From the NCBI RefSeq assembly GCF_051900415.1, contig NZ_JBHZGL010000004.1, forward strand, positions 1-64,000: a DNA stretch of 64,000 nt, written 5' to 3'. This stretch comes from Frateuria_A sp051900415 (GTDB lineage Bacteria; Pseudomonadota; Gammaproteobacteria; Xanthomonadales; Rhodanobacteraceae). How positions within the stretch are numbered: position 1 is the first letter of the stretch; every line of letters begins with the position of its first letter. Positions 34,154 through 42,345 of this stretch are shown here, piece after piece. The notes below the pieces were generated by a model. That model was not told where the DNA came from. It searched no databases and saw only the letters and a list, made by a program, of their open reading frames with translations. The position numbers and the translations under genes are program-made.

Positions 34154-34375
34154 TTATTCGACAAGCTCTTCGTAAGGAGGCAGGTTGTCCGAGGCTTTGT
34201 GCATCTGGACATACATGCGTTTCAGCTCCATTTTTGCCTTCGAATAGGAAAGCAGTTGCTGCTCCAGGTCCGACAGATCCGGATCGCGAGAGCCGGCGAT
34301 TTGTTTTTTCAGTTCGTTGACCCTGGCGTCGACCGCGAGAACCGCCATGGTCAAGCTGTGTGCGCTGATCGTCAT
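34154..34375 (-). CDS. second Tsi2-like protein (orphan immunity paralogue)
   Basis: A 73-residue helical protein. LSDLEQQLLSYSKAKMELKR and the ending NLPPYEELVE closely parallel the second half of P. aeruginosa Tsi2 (AELEQLLVGYD and GLPPYDRLIE, recalled). The N-terminus (MTISAHSLTMAVLAVDARVN) also keeps the pattern of the tsi2 product at 30578. No toxin gene adjoins it: tssG is 32 bp upstream and clpV 128 bp downstream. It is either a second antidote to Tse2, an immunity gene against Tse2 variants of rivals, or a Tsi2-fold structural accessory of the apparatus. Confidence 0.75.
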   Translation of the reverse strand: MTISAHSLTMAVLAVDARVNELKKQIAGSRDPDLSDLEQQLLSYSKAKMELKRMYVQMHKASDNLPPYEELVE

Positions 34376-34407
34376 GCATCCAGAGTCCGCGTGCTCGCCC
34401 CTTCCGC

Positions 34408-35427
34408 CTAGGCGACCGACAACACGACATCGTCGCTGTCGTCGGTACGCTGTGGTTTTCCCATCCAGGTGCTCAGGCCCAACCGACCCGCCCTGCCCAA
34501 CCGGGCCACCGGCACCGCTTCACGCTTGAGCACCAGTTGCACGTCCCAGCATTTTTCATCGCCGACGTAGCTCCGCACCGTGGCGGCCAGTTGCGCCAAC
34601 GCGAGGCCGCCAGGCAGGAAATGCTCGAACTGGCCGCGATCCAACGGGCCTATCCGCAGGCGGAACCGCTGCTGCGCCCCCCAGACATTGGCGCCGATGA
34701 CCGCGGTGCGGCCCAGGCACGCCACGTCGGTGGAGCAACCCAGCCGCAGGTATGCCTCGTGCGGCAGGCGCATCCACTCGGCGACGAATTCGAGCACTCG
34801 CACGGAGACGGCAAAGAAGTGCTGCAGCAGGCTGCGCAGGCCCTCGGCGTTGCGCGTCTGCGCCACCATGCGTCCGGCGAAGTAGCGCTTGTAGTCGTCC
34901 GGGAGCGCATCGCGGCCTTCCAGTCCGGGGGTGGCCATGCCCACCAGTGCGCCGGTGTAGAGCCGGAAGCGGTCCTGTGCCGGCCGGTCGGCCTGCACCG
35001 TGGGTTGGGCGTTGGCCCAGGTGCGGTACAGCAGGCTGGCCATGCGGTGGTGGAAGATGTCGGCGAATGCGGTCAGCGTGGTATCGCGTGCATTGCGTTC
35101 GCGGTCGAGCGCGTACTCGGTCAGGTGCAACGGCAACGGCGCATTGACCCCGAACAGGCCGAAGAACAGCGCGTGCAGACGTGCCGGACGCCCTTCGGTG
35201 GCGCGCTGGTAGCGATCGATGGCGCGTGGTGCGAACGCCAGCGAAGGCGTCTGGCACAACCGCACGAAGTCCTCCGACGGCTTGGTCGACTCGCCCAGCC
35301 GCGGCCGTGACGGGTGCGCGCATTCGAGCTGCCGGATCGCCTCGAAAAAGTCGAAGTCGCCCGGCCGCTCTTCGAGTGCCCGCTCGAGCACTACAGCGTC
35401 TGGCGCGTGCCCAGCCGTGCCGGCCAT
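34408..35427 (-). CDS. tssG: TssG baseplate protein
   Basis: A 339-residue protein with typical TssG segments: DFDFFEAIRQLECAHP at the N-terminus, FGLFGVNAPLPLHLTEYALD and YTGALVGMATPGLEGRDALP. TssG forms the baseplate wedge with TssF and TssE. Its start lies inside the 3' end of tssF, a 37-bp overlap implying coupled translation. Confidence 0.96.
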   Translation of the reverse strand: MAGTAGHAPDAVVLERALEERPGDFDFFEAIRQLECAHPSRPRLGESTKPSEDFVRLCQTPSLAFAPRAIDRYQRATEGRPARLHALFFGLFGVNAPLPLHLTEYALDRERNARDTTLTAFADIFHHRMASLLYRTWANAQPTVQADRPAQDRFRLYTGALVGMATPGLEGRDALPDDYKRYFAGRMVAQTRNAEGLRSLLQHFFAVSVRVLEFVAEWMRLPHEAYLRLGCSTDVACLGRTAVIGANVWGAQQRFRLRIGPLDRGQFEHFLPGGLALAQLAATVRSYVGDEKCWDVQLVLKREAVPVARLGRAGRLGLSTWMGKPQRTDDSDDVVLSVA

Positions 35428-37274
35428 CGGGCTACCTCGTTGCGTTCGAGGGTGCGCAGCACCGTCTCGGTGAAGGAGTTGATCGATACGTAGCGCGCAA
35501 AGAAATGCTGCATCACCGAACCGAGCAGGAAGGCGCCGGTGCCCTCGAAGGCACCCTCGTCGCAGGTCAGGGTGATCTCCAGTCCGCGACCGAAGCTGAT
35601 CGGCCCGGGGACCGGGATGCGCCGCACGATCGACTGGGAGGTTACCGTCTTGATGCCGTCGATCTGCCGGCGCGCGGCCGGATCAAACTCGTCGCAGTAC
35701 AGCGTCAGCATTTCGCGCAGCGCGGCGGCGCCCTCGGCATTGCCCTCGCCCAGCAGCGAGACGTAATTGAGCTGCAGGTGGCTGACCAGTCGCCAGGCGG
35801 TTTCGCCGCTGGCAACCGACGCGCGCGGCTTGGTCGGGCCGGCCACGCAGCGTATCGACTCGACCGGCGCGCCGACGTCCATGGTGAAGTCGGTATTGGC
35901 CTTGCCCACCGGCATCTGCAGCGGCAGGTCGCGGTTGGTGCACATCAGCTGCATGCCGACTTGTCGCAGTCGACTCGCGTAGGGCGCCTCGTTCGAGTCG
36001 ACCAGCGCAATGAACAGCTCGCTGCCGACATAGCTCGATCGCGCGCCTTGCAGCTTCTGTCGCGATGACAGCTGGCGCGGCTCGCGGCGCAGTGTGTAGA
36101 AGGCCCCATGGCCGCTCTGCCAGCTGCGTTCGTCGCAGCCGTAGAACGGTTGGAATCGCTGCTCGGGCTCCTGGCTGTCGCCGAAGCCTTCGACCTGCCC
36201 GATCGAGTGGATTTCGAAGTCCATCGGCCGCGTGCGGTCGGCCAGCACGTGGTACTCCGACCTGCCCTGCTGCAGGTGGATCCGATCGGCGCGCCGCGGG
36301 AACAGGTTCACTGCCGGCGTGCAGAACAGGCGGAAGTTGCCCGCGTCCACCGCGTTGTGGAGGCGGCTCACGCCGCGGTCGAACAGCACCACGATCTCGA
36401 ACTCGCTCCCCTGTGCCCGGGACAGCGCCTGGCGCAGCCCGGTGAACACCGCGAACAGGTAGCGCTCAGGGCAGGCGAAGTATTCCTGCAGCAGCCGGTA
36501 GCCGCTGAACGAGCGACCGCTGTAGGGAATCATTGCCTCGGCGTCGTCGAACCCCTTGGGACGGATGCTGTTTGCCGGCAATACCGTGCTGCGCATGCCT
36601 GCGCCGTCCTTGCCGCGCACCACCACCGAGATGGCGTTGCCGAGCAGTTGCTCGTACAGCCGCTTGGGCAGTTCGTCGGCGCCGGCGATGAACACCGGCA
36701 GCTCGTCCAGCGCGAGCTCGCTTGCCTGGGCGCCCGCGGTGACTGCGAGCTTCAGGCGCAGTCCCGCGCGCACGCTGCCGTCGGCAGGAATATCCACGCC
36801 TGCCGCGGCGATCGCCGCGGGCGTGTCGAAATACTTGGCCTCGGTGATCCGCAATGGCCAGAGCGTGACGTCATGCGCTGTCCGGTACTCGCAAGCGGTG
36901 CGCTCGTCGCGGCCGATCAGGCTGCGCAGCGCGGTATCGCGCGGTACCCGGTGGCCGGCGGCGAGCGCGCTGTCCTTGAGGTCCGCCGCCAGCTCCACCA
37001 CCGCCATCGAGGGCACCGGCGCCAGGTAGTGCGGGTAGACCATCTCCATCAGGTGCTGGGTGAATACCGGCTGCTGCGCATCCAGCTTCAGCTGCACCCG
37101 CGCGGCCAGGAAAGCGAAACCTTCCAGCAGGCGCTCGACGTAGGGGTCGGCGCACTCGAAGCCTTCCATGCCCAGGCGTCCGGCGATCTTCGGATACTCG
37201 CGCGCGAACTCCGCGCCCATTTCACGGACGTGCTGCAGTTCCCGGTTGTAGTAGCGCAGGAGATGGGGATTCAT
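35391..37274 (-). CDS. tssF: TssF baseplate protein
   Basis: A 627-residue TssF, starting MNPHLLRYYNRELQHVREMG, the family signature, with GRLGMEGFECADPYVERLLE near residue 35 and FTQHLMEMVYPHYLAPVPSM near 70. It is the main wedge component of the T6SS baseplate. It follows tssE by 6 bp and overlaps tssG by 37 bp. Confidence 0.97.
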   Translation of the reverse strand: MNPHLLRYYNRELQHVREMGAEFAREYPKIAGRLGMEGFECADPYVERLLEGFAFLAARVQLKLDAQQPVFTQHLMEMVYPHYLAPVPSMAVVELAADLKDSALAAGHRVPRDTALRSLIGRDERTACEYRTAHDVTLWPLRITEAKYFDTPAAIAAAGVDIPADGSVRAGLRLKLAVTAGAQASELALDELPVFIAGADELPKRLYEQLLGNAISVVVRGKDGAGMRSTVLPANSIRPKGFDDAEAMIPYSGRSFSGYRLLQEYFACPERYLFAVFTGLRQALSRAQGSEFEIVVLFDRGVSRLHNAVDAGNFRLFCTPAVNLFPRRADRIHLQQGRSEYHVLADRTRPMDFEIHSIGQVEGFGDSQEPEQRFQPFYGCDERSWQSGHGAFYTLRREPRQLSSRQKLQGARSSYVGSELFIALVDSNEAPYASRLRQVGMQLMCTNRDLPLQMPVGKANTDFTMDVGAPVESIRCVAGPTKPRASVASGETAWRLVSHLQLNYVSLLGEGNAEGAAALREMLTLYCDEFDPAARRQIDGIKTVTSQSIVRRIPVPGPISFGRGLEITLTCDEGAFEGTGAFLLGSVMQHFFARYVSINSFTETVLRTLERNEVARWPARLGTRQTL

Positions 37275-37280
37275 GGTGTT

Positions 37281-37784
37281 CTAACCGAAGCTTTCGGAGA
37301 CACGGAAGTTGCCCGTCTCCAGGTCCACCTCGGTCTTGAGGTAGAGGTTAAGCGGGATCGGCTGGGCCCACATCTGGGAGTCGATATGGAAGGTCAGCGA
37401 CTGGCCATCCATGCGCTGGTCATCGACCTTGACCGAGATTTGCAGCGTGCTTGCCGTCAGCCGCGGCTCGAACGCCAGGATGGCCTCGCGAATCAGCCGC
37501 TGCAGCGCGTCGGCGTCGACGCCCGAAAGCGCCGCGCCCGTAAGGTCGGGAATGCCGAAATTGAGAACCGAGCGGGCGACGTCCGGATAGTCGTCAAGTG
37601 GCACGCTGGTACCGAGGTTCACGCAGTTGAGCAACCAGGAAATGTCTCGGGAAACGCAATCGCGCAAGCGGTTTGCCGAGATCACCCGCTTCTCGCGGCT
37701 CTCTTCCGCCTTGCCCGGCTCGTCGTCGGTCAGGCGGTCGAGCAGCGAGGGCTGCAGGCGCTCCTGGGTGGTGAGTTCGGCCAC
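37281..37784 (-). CDS. tssE: TssE, gp25-like baseplate protein
   Basis: A 167-residue gp25-like protein: LQPSLLDRLTDDEPGKAEES at the start, then DVARSVLNFGIPDLTGAALS and the ALQRLIREAILAFEPRL region containing the conserved E-P-R-L. The start is GTG (37784) with GGGGAA 8 nt upstream; the frame is open further upstream through antisense of tagJ. A 17-bp gap follows tagJ. Confidence 0.93.
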   Translation of the reverse strand: MAELTTQERLQPSLLDRLTDDEPGKAEESREKRVISANRLRDCVSRDISWLLNCVNLGTSVPLDDYPDVARSVLNFGIPDLTGAALSGVDADALQRLIREAILAFEPRLTASTLQISVKVDDQRMDGQSLTFHIDSQMWAQPIPLNLYLKTEVDLETGNFRVSESFG

Positions 37785-37801
37785 GACGCGTTCCCCGGGA
37801 C

Positions 37802-38593
37802 CTAGTCGAAGGAGATCAGGCGCGTATCCAGCAACGAGTGCTCGCCGGCGTCGGTGGCAAACATGCGCTGGCCCAGTCCGATGTACTCCCCGTCGCCGAC
37901 CGCTTGCCACTCGGTGCGCCGCGCCAGCAGCAGCTCGCCCTCTTCGCTGCATTCGCTGCCCGGATAGCGCACAGGCACGAATCCCACCGTGCGCCCGCCA
38001 TGGCGCCACACCAGCTCAGCCGGCAGCCACACCATGTCGCGCAGGTCGCTGGGCGCCTCGAAACGGATTTCCTTCAATTGCGACATCGGCACCCAGACGT
38101 AACCGGTGTTGATCACCGCTTCCAGGCACGGTCCGAAGCGCATGTCCCCGTCTGCGATCCATTCGAAGGGAACCTCGTCGATGTGACCGGCGATCGCAGG
38201 CGCTTCCTCCAGTGCCTGCATGCGCAGTTGCGCCGCTGCCGTGGTGTTGCCATCCAGCGAAAGCTTCAGGGCCTGCAGCAGCTGCGCCAGCCAGGCAGCC
38301 GGTTCACCCACCACCGTGGGCAGGTGCTGTCCGGCGAACACCGCCGCGCGATCGATCTCGGCCCGCGCCAGCACGCCATAGGTCTGCGCCAGCAACACGT
38401 TGGTTGGATCCAGTTCGCGGCTGGCGACGAGCTGTTCACCAGCGCGTCGCCATTGCCCCAGCACGGCCAACAACTGGAACAGGAAGACCCTGGCGCGTGC
38501 ATCGCCAGGGTCCTTGCGCACCTGGGCCACCAGCGCCTGCCGGGCCTCTTCGACCTGGCCTGCCTTGAGCAGGCCATCTGCTGTGATGCCCAT
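37802..38593 (-). CDS. tagJ: TagJ (ImpE) T6SS accessory protein
   Basis: A 263-residue ImpE-family protein. The N-terminal 100 residues are TPR-like (LLKAGQVEEARQALVAQVRK), the middle has FEWIADGDMRFGPCLEAVIN and YVWVPMSQLKEIRFEAPSDL, typical of ImpE. TagJ binds the N-terminus of TssB and tunes ClpV-driven sheath turnover in P. aeruginosa. Presence of TagJ in the tssBC-hcp-tagJ-tssEFG order places the locus with the P. aeruginosa H1-like group. Confidence 0.95.
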   Translation of the reverse strand: MGITADGLLKAGQVEEARQALVAQVRKDPGDARARVFLFQLLAVLGQWRRAGEQLVASRELDPTNVLLAQTYGVLARAEIDRAAVFAGQHLPTVVGEPAAWLAQLLQALKLSLDGNTTAAAQLRMQALEEAPAIAGHIDEVPFEWIADGDMRFGPCLEAVINTGYVWVPMSQLKEIRFEAPSDLRDMVWLPAELVWRHGGRTVGFVPVRYPGSECSEEGELLLARRTEWQAVGDGEYIGLGQRMFATDAGEHSLLDTRLISFD

Positions 38594-38629
38594 CGTGTAC
38601 TCCCCAGGTGCGCGCCCAGTGCCGGTCGG

Positions 38630-39127
38630 TTAGGCCGACACTTCCTGCATGTTGTAGGTGAACGGCTTGGCCGCACCGTCCGCCGAGCCATCGGGCTTCT
38701 GCGGCTGGTACTTGTAGGCGAACTTACCGAAGTGCACGGTGATGTTCTCGGTCAGCCGATCCTCGCCGCCGGAACCGCCGGTGGACACCGACGTGATCAT
38801 CACGCCTTCGCTCAGCTCGATGGTGAGGTAGTCGGTCTGCTCGCCGGTGGCGTTGGTCACCGAAAGCGTGGCCTTCTCCAGTCGTGCGCCGGTGCAGCAG
38901 GCCTGCAGCAGCGCGTGCGAGCTGCTGTCGACGTACTTGGTGATGGAGAGATCCTGCACGTGGGCCTTGCCGCCGCCGCCGGTCTTGCTGTTGTGCAGGT
39001 CGGCGCTGTTGCTGGCGCCCCAGGACCAGGCCAGCACCGGCACTTCCTTGGCGTGCTTCTTGTGGAGGGAGCTACCCTCGACTTTGACCGAGCCGCCCTC
39101 GAACTTGAGATGCATGTCGAATGCCAT
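38630..39127 (-). CDS. hcp: Hcp tube protein
   Basis: A 165-residue Hcp: MAFDMHLKFEGGSVKVEGSS at the start and LTENITVHFGKFAYKYQPQK near the C-terminus. It forms the hexameric inner tube. A strong AAGGAG ribosome-binding site lies 8 nt upstream, and a stable hairpin separates it from tssC, consistent with hcp being expressed more strongly than the upstream genes. Confidence 0.98.
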   Translation of the reverse strand: MAFDMHLKFEGGSVKVEGSSLHKKHAKEVPVLAWSWGASNSADLHNSKTGGGGKAHVQDLSITKYVDSSSHALLQACCTGARLEKATLSVTNATGEQTDYLTIELSEGVMITSVSTGGSGGEDRLTENITVHFGKFAYKYQPQKPDGSADGAAKPFTYNMQEVSA

Positions 39128-39172
39128 GAAACAGACTCCTTAAGGTGACTTGATGGAACGGGATGTGCTTCT

Positions 39173-39198
39173 GGTGCGCGGCGGACCTGCCGCGCACC
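39173..39198 (-). promoter_or_regulatory. 10-bp-stem hairpin between tssC and hcp
   Basis: GGTGCGCGGC and GCCGCGCACC enclose a 6-nt loop, a perfect 10-bp stem. It lies 36-61 bp beyond the tssC stop and 46 bp before the hcp start. No U tract follows. It probably acts as an RNA-processing or 3'-protecting structure that lets tssBC and hcp levels differ. Confidence 0.6.
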
Positions 39199-39233
39199 CA
39201 AGGCCGCCGCCCGGGCGCCCGAGGCTTTGGGCC

Positions 39234-40724
39234 TCAGGCCTTCTCGGATGGCAAACGCGATACCAGGCGCAGGGAGACCGTCAGTCCCTCGAGCTGGTAG
39301 TGGGGCTTGAGGAAGAACTTCGAGCTGTAATAGCCCGGCGCACCCTCGACTTCCTCGACCACCACCTCCGCCGAGGCCAGCGGGTGACTGGCCTTGTACT
39401 CCTCGCTGGAGTTGGCCGGGTCGCCATCGACATAGTTGAGGATCCAGTTGGTCAGCCATTTTTCGATCTGCTCGCGGCTGCTGAACGAGCCGATCTTGTC
39501 GCGCACGATGCACTTGAGGTAATGCGCGAAGCGACAGCAGGCGAACATGTACGGCAGGCGCGCGGCCAACGCGGCATTGGCGGTGGCGTCCGGGTCGTCG
39601 TACTCCTCGGGCTTGGCCAGCGACTGGGCGCTGATGAAGGCGGCCATGTCCGAGTTCTTGCGATGCACCAGCGGCATCAGACCCATCTTGTCCAGCTCCG
39701 CCGAGCGGCGATCGGTGATGGCGATCTCGGTGGGACACTTCATGTCCACGCCACCGTCGTCACTCGGGAAGGCGTGTACCGGCAGGCCTTCCACCGCGCC
39801 ACCGGACTCGATGCCACGGATGCGCGAGCACCAGCCGTACGTCTTGAACGAACGGTTGATGTTCACCGCCATGGCGTAGGCGGCGTTCTGCCAGGTGTAC
39901 TTGGAGGAGTCCGCGCCAGCGGTGTCTTCCTCGAAGTCGAACTCCTCCACCGGGTTGGTGGCGGCACCGTAGGGCAGGCGCGAAAGCGTGCGCGGCATCG
40001 CAAGGCCCAGGTACTTGGCATCCTCTGATTCACGCAGCGAACGCCAGGAGGCGTAATCGGGCGTCGAGAAGATCTTGGACAGGTCGCGCGGGTTGGACAG
40101 CTCGTTCCAGCTTTCCATGCCCATCAGGGAGGAGTTGGCTGCGGCCAGGAACGGCGCGTGTGCGGCGGCCGCCACCTGGGCGATGCCGCCCAGCATTTCG
40201 ACGTCCTGCGGGCTGTGGTCGAAGTAGTAGTCGCCGACCAGGCAGCCGTACGGCTCGCCGCCGAGCTGGCCGTATTCCTCTTCGTACATCTTCTTGAAGA
40301 TCGGGCTCTGGTCCCAGGCGGTGCCCTTGTAGCGCTTGAGCGTCTTGCCCAGCTCCTTCTTGGAGATGTTCATGACGCGGATCTTCAGCTGCTGGTCGGT
40401 CTCGGTGTTGTTGATCAGGTAGTGCAGGCCGCGCCAGGCGCTTTCCAGCTTCTGGAAGTCGGCGTGGTGCATGATCTGGTTGACCTGCTCGCTGAGCTTG
40501 CGGTCGATCTCGGCGATGTAGGCGTTGATCGTCTGCGCGACGTCTTCGGAGACGATGTCCGACTTGCTCAGCACCTGCTCGGCCAGCGTGCGCACGGCCG
40601 ATTCGACTTCTTCCTTGGCGCGGTCGCTCTTGGGCTTGAATTCGCGGCTCAGCAGCGCGGCGAAATCGCCGGCTTCGAGGGTTTCGGTGGCTTGGCCGCG
40701 CTCGGCAACGGTTTCGGTGGACAT
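39234..40724 (-). CDS. tssC: TssC (VipB) sheath large subunit
   Basis: A 496-residue sheath protein with the TssC signature AQTINAYIAEIDRKLSEQVN, FQKLESAWRGLHYLINNTET and the C-terminal GYYSSKFFLKPHYQLEGLTV. TssB and TssC co-assemble into the contractile sheath. Six bp after tssB. Confidence 0.98.
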   Translation of the reverse strand: MSTETVAERGQATETLEAGDFAALLSREFKPKSDRAKEEVESAVRTLAEQVLSKSDIVSEDVAQTINAYIAEIDRKLSEQVNQIMHHADFQKLESAWRGLHYLINNTETDQQLKIRVMNISKKELGKTLKRYKGTAWDQSPIFKKMYEEEYGQLGGEPYGCLVGDYYFDHSPQDVEMLGGIAQVAAAAHAPFLAAANSSLMGMESWNELSNPRDLSKIFSTPDYASWRSLRESEDAKYLGLAMPRTLSRLPYGAATNPVEEFDFEEDTAGADSSKYTWQNAAYAMAVNINRSFKTYGWCSRIRGIESGGAVEGLPVHAFPSDDGGVDMKCPTEIAITDRRSAELDKMGLMPLVHRKNSDMAAFISAQSLAKPEEYDDPDATANAALAARLPYMFACCRFAHYLKCIVRDKIGSFSSREQIEKWLTNWILNYVDGDPANSSEEYKASHPLASAEVVVEEVEGAPGYYSSKFFLKPHYQLEGLTVSLRLVSRLPSEKA

Positions 40725-40730
40725 GTGTGC

Positions 40731-41237
40731 TTACTCCGCGTCGGAAGGCTTGGCGGCCGAAACCAGCGACTGCAGCAGGGCCGGGTCGTTGATCGCCTGG
40801 GCGATCAGCTTCTCCGCACCGGCCTTGCCGTCCATGTAGGTATTGAGGTTGGCCAGCTGGGTGCGGGCCTCCAGCAACTTGGCGACCGGGGCGACCTTGC
40901 GCGCCACCGCGGCGGGCGAGAAGTCATCCATGCTCTCGAAAGTGATATCCACGTTCAGGTTGCCCTCGCCGGTGAGCGTGTTGGGCACCGCGAAGGAGAC
41001 GCGCGGCTTCATCGACTGCAGGCGGTTGTCGAAGTTGTCGACGTCGATTTCCAGCGCCTTGCGATCCTCGATAGGCGGCAGTTCGGCGTTGTTCGCCCCG
41101 GACAGGTCGGACATCACGCCCATCACGAACGGCACCTGCACCTTCTTCTGTGCGCCGTAGACCTCGACGTCGTACTCGATCTGCACCCGCGGCGCGCGGT
41201 TGCGCGCGATGAACTTCTGACTGCTTTGCTTGGCCAT
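40731..41237 (-). CDS. tssB: TssB (VipA) sheath small subunit
   Basis: A 168-residue protein with the TssB motifs VQIEYDVEVYGAQKKVQVPF, GVMSDLSG and DVDNFDNRLQSMKPRV. The ATG at 41237 has GGAGAC 7 nt upstream; the longer open frame begins in non-coding sequence. It heads the structural genes, 380 bp downstream of the ECF sigma gene on the same strand, so the main T6SS promoter probably lies in that gap. Confidence 0.97.
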   Translation of the reverse strand: MAKQSSQKFIARNRAPRVQIEYDVEVYGAQKKVQVPFVMGVMSDLSGANNAELPPIEDRKALEIDVDNFDNRLQSMKPRVSFAVPNTLTGEGNLNVDITFESMDDFSPAAVARKVAPVAKLLEARTQLANLNTYMDGKAGAEKLIAQAINDPALLQSLVSAAKPSDAE

Positions 41238-41617
41238 TGCGGCTGTCTCCTGGGGCTTGAGGTCTTCCGGTTGGAACGCGACGCCTTGAGGGCACGTCCG
41301 CGGATATGCGGCGCAGGCGAGCGCACGTCCCTGCAGCGCGCGGCAGCCGACGCGGACAGCGCGGAACGACGGGATCGTTCCGCTCGCGGGTTCGGTTGGA
41401 CGCACGTGGCAAAGGGCGGACTAACGCCTTCCCACTGTTCTAGTGCGTGGAGGTCTTCACGGATCGGCCACGGAGATGAATGCGCTGTTCAGGCTGCGTT
41501 CACCTGACAAACACGTTGTACCTCGAAGGCCGATCGGCCAAGGCCTGCCCGTTCCGTGAGGGGCAGGACTTGCAGGTGACCTCCGCCGGGAAGCGCCGAT
41601 CCGGCTTGCGCGACGGC
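41238..41617 (-). promoter_or_regulatory. 380-bp gap between ECF sigma gene and tssB, probable T6SS promoter region
   Basis: No gene seen. It holds a perfect palindrome GGCCGATCGGCC (41528-41539) and a 7-bp hairpin CCTGCCC/GGGCAGG (41544-41567) just after the sigma gene, which may end its transcript. An AT-richer patch on the minus strand, about 41520-41480 (GTTTGTCAGGTGAACGCAGC), is the best candidate promoter area, with GAAC as a possible ECF-type -35 core. I cannot assign start sites. Confidence 0.45.
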
Positions 41618-42178
41618 TCAGGCCTGCAGTTCGCGTTGCAGCCAGGCGCGGGCCAGGCGCCATTCCCGCTGCACGGTAGTGGCGGAAATGCCCAGCGCGG
41701 CGGCGATCTGCTCGGCGCTCAGGCCGACAAAAAAGCGCATCGAGACGATGCTCGCCTGGCGCGGGTCGATCTGCTCGAGCGCGTCCAGGGCATCCAGCAG
41801 GCCGACGTAGTCGACGTCGGGCTTCAGCGACCCGGAGATCTCCGACAGTTCGATGCGGTCGCAGTCCTGCGGGCGCTTGGCCGCCTGGCGGCGTCGGGCC
41901 GAATCGACCAGCACTTCGCGCATCGCCCGGGCCGCAACGCCGAGCAGATGGCCGCGGCTTTCCCATTGTGGCGGGCAGTTGCCGCCGAACACCTTAAGGT
42001 AGGCCTCATTGACCAGCGCCGTGGCGCTCAGCGTGCGCTCGCTGGTGTTGCGGCGCAGCTGGGCGCCGGCCAGCCGGTGCAGCGCCGCGTACATCTGGCG
42101 CAGCGCTTCCTCCAGCGCGGCGGTATCGCCCGCCTGCGCCGAATGCAGCAGTCGCGTCACGTCGACACTGGAGTTCAC
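41618..42178 (-). CDS. ECF43-type (TIGR02999-like) RNA polymerase sigma factor, likely T6SS activator
   Basis: A 186-residue ECF sigma factor with region 2 (about 10-75) and region 4 (about 125-185: DPRQASIVSMRFFVGLSAEQ, ISATTVQREWRLARAWL). In region 2 the segment LSATALVNEAYLKV replaces the acidic D-A-E-D usual in ECF sigmas, with Thr53 in its place. That is typical of ECF43 factors, whose members in Xanthomonas citri (EcfK) and Vibrio (EcfP) are switched on by kinase phosphorylation of this threonine (literature knowledge). No anti-sigma gene adjoins it. Start GTG, AAAGGA 12 nt upstream. It lies upstream of tssB, so it probably activates the T6SS. Confidence 0.88.
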   Translation of the reverse strand: MNSSVDVTRLLHSAQAGDTAALEEALRQMYAALHRLAGAQLRRNTSERTLSATALVNEAYLKVFGGNCPPQWESRGHLLGVAARAMREVLVDSARRRQAAKRPQDCDRIELSEISGSLKPDVDYVGLLDALDALEQIDPRQASIVSMRFFVGLSAEQIAAALGISATTVQREWRLARAWLQRELQA

Positions 42179-42345
42179 GGCTTGGGTAGTCCTTTCCGCC
42201 CATCTGGCCCGGTCGGCTGGCGCCGCCCCGGATCGCGGCCAGACTCGGCCGCGGGAAAAGTATAGGCCAAAGCCCGACGACGACAGGAAGCGGCCCGGTT
42301 TTCCGCACTACGGGGACGCCGCGACCGCCCTGCTAGACTCGCCCG

